NCBI GenBank assembly: GCA_904419785.1
Contig: CAJFSY010000001.1
Location: forward strand, 125,174 to 189,173
DNA length: 64,000 nucleotides
Reading direction: 5' to 3'
DNA from: an uncultured Neglectibacter sp.
GTDB taxonomy: Bacteria; Bacillota; Clostridia; Oscillospirales; Acutalibacteraceae
Position 1 is the stretch's first letter. Every line of letters begins with the position of its first letter. Of the stretch, positions 63,307-64,000 are shown in pieces. Both the position numbers and the translations under genes were made by a program. The notes below the pieces were generated by a model. That model did no database searches. It had not been told where the DNA came from and saw nothing but the letters and a program-made list of their open reading frames with translations.

Positions 63307-63903
63307 ATGGAGGAAACCGTACAGACCCGCGAAAAAACAAAAATATCCCAGGGCAGTTCGCCTTTTGTGCGTTCCGCTTTGGAATGGGCTGAAACCATTG
63401 TAGTGGCAGTAGTTTTAGTGGCTGTTGTGTTCACGTTTTTAGGACGCGTCATCACAGTAGACGGCGTTTCTATGGAACCGACTTATCATAATGGCGACCG
63501 GGTCTTGATCACCAATCTTGCTGGCTCACCGCAGCAAGGGGATATTGTGATCGTGATCAACGCCTTGGAGGAACCAATTATTAAACGGGTGGTTGCCACA
63601 GAAGGACAGACTGTAGATTTTGATCCTCAGCTGGGAGAAGTAGTGGTAGATGGTCAAGCCATTGCTGGTTCCGTATTTGGTATTGAAGATGGGATCACTT
63701 ATGTGCCGGAGTTGCCAGGCCAAGTATTGGAGTTCCCACAAACCGTGCCGGAAGGCTGCGTGTTTGTTTTAGGCGACAACCGAGGCAATTCAACCGACAG
63801 CAGGTTCCAATCTGTAGGCATGGTAGATCGACGGAATATTCTTGGAAAAGTGGTCTTTAACCTTTATCCATTCTCAAAATTAGGTTTGGTGAAAAATCTG
63901 TAA
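63307..63903 (+). CDS. lepB: Signal peptidase I, second tandem copy
   Basis: 198 residues with a slightly longer N-terminus, one membrane helix (about 30-46), catalytic Ser55 in GVSMEPTY and Lys93 in PIIKRVVA, and box E GDNRGNSTDSR. It aligns with the preceding gene over its full length, with VIVINALEEPIIKRV closely matching VIVNVLDEPIIKRV. Both copies keep the dyad, so both should be active; the duplicate may have a different substrate range. AAAGGGTGAGG precedes the ATG. Confidence 0.95.
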   Translation: MEETVQTREKTKISQGSSPFVRSALEWAETIVVAVVLVAVVFTFLGRVITVDGVSMEPTYHNGDRVLITNLAGSPQQGDIVIVINALEEPIIKRVVATEGQTVDFDPQLGEVVVDGQAIAGSVFGIEDGITYVPELPGQVLEFPQTVPEGCVFVLGDNRGNSTDSRFQSVGMVDRRNILGKVVFNLYPFSKLGLVKNL

Positions 63904-63914
63904 AGAGGATCACC

Positions 63915-63974
63915 TTGACAAAAAACAATGAACAACGTGGGCGGACTGGCGGTTTCGGCGGCCCGCCCTTATAA
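63915..63974 (+). CDS. Possible 19-residue leader peptide
   Basis: A TTG-initiated frame with GAGG upstream encodes a short Gly/Arg/Pro-containing peptide ending 21 bases before the next gene's start. It may simply be spacer. No similarity is recognised. Confidence 0.2.
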   Translation: MTKNNEQRGRTGGFGGPPL

Positions 63975-63995
63975 AATTTTAAGGAGGCGGTATCC

Positions 63996-64000
63996 ATGGG
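63996..64000 (+). CDS. Start of the next gene (cut by window edge)
   Basis: A perfect AAGGAGG (63981-63987) lies eight bases before an ATG at 63996. Only the first codon and two bases are in the window. By Firmicutes gene order a YlqF-type GTPase could follow rplS-lepB, but nothing in the sequence can confirm this. Confidence 0.6.

Overview
The window looks like a chromosomal stretch of a low-to-moderate GC Clostridia member, most plausibly of the Oscillospiraceae/Ruminococcaceae type. The pointers are a class A RNase P RNA, a CtsR-McsA-McsB-ClpC operon with a CtsR box, Rex, a tyrosyl T-box, a lysine riboswitch, YtvI, a TepA-UppP-FtsK run, the YfmF/YfmH peptidase pair, and strong TTGACA-17-TATAAT type promoters with AGGAGG ribosome binding sites. 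The genus cannot be fixed from sequence alone. Nearly all of it is vertically inherited housekeeping DNA; no prophage, IS element, CRISPR array or defence island is visible.

Layout. 1-3.4 kb: start of a Ppx/GppA-type gene, tRNA-Ser(GGA), asnS, and a marR-membrane protein pair under a palindromic operator. 3.4-10.1 kb: a PurF-like protein without its glutaminase cysteine, a type Ic aminotransferase, YtvI-like protein, a small Xre regulator, pncB, and the RNase P RNA. 10.1-17.5 kb: a frameshifted nitroreductase, an oxidoreductase/TIM-barrel isomerase pair, YitT, an HD protein, an unusual ABC transporter pair, a TSCPD protein and a tiny cysteine-rich membrane protein. 17.6-22.3 kb: the ctsR-mcsA-mcsB-clpC stress operon. 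22.3-24.6 kb: an S1-domain protein, a tandem palindromic repeat and a lipoprotein cyclophilin. 24.6-29.7 kb (minus strand): AEC transporter, then acn-icd-rex. 29.7-36.6 kb: tepA, uppP, ftsK, a ComEC-like hydrolase, DUF3006 and an ATP-grasp protein. 36.6-42 kb: rodA divergent from fhs-tsaE-tsaB-rpiB-upp. 42-54 kb: yfmF-yfmH-lgt-folD-dxs-tlyA-nadK-argR-recN, then T-box-tyrS. 54-58.4 kb (minus strand): a small P-loop kinase, then the lysine riboswitch operon asd-dapA-dapB-ACT. 58.4-64 kb: queA, two radical-SAM-related genes, rplS behind a long structured leader, and two signal peptidases.

The genes form several small functional units: protein quality control (clpC operon), 2-oxoglutarate supply (acn-icd with Rex), one-carbon metabolism (fhs, folD), envelope growth (uppP, rodA, lgt, signal peptidases), diaminopimelate/lysine synthesis, and translation (asnS, tyrS, rplS, tsaE/tsaB, queA).

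No obviously new multi-gene system was found. The best leads are small-scale: the hairpin between the Shine-Dalgarno and the asnS start, the glutaminase-dead PurF-like protein, the out-of-frame overlap of an acidic and a basic tail in the ABC pair, the unannotated 43-residue Cys-rich membrane protein, the 91-bp tandem palindromic element, and the structured leader before rplS.
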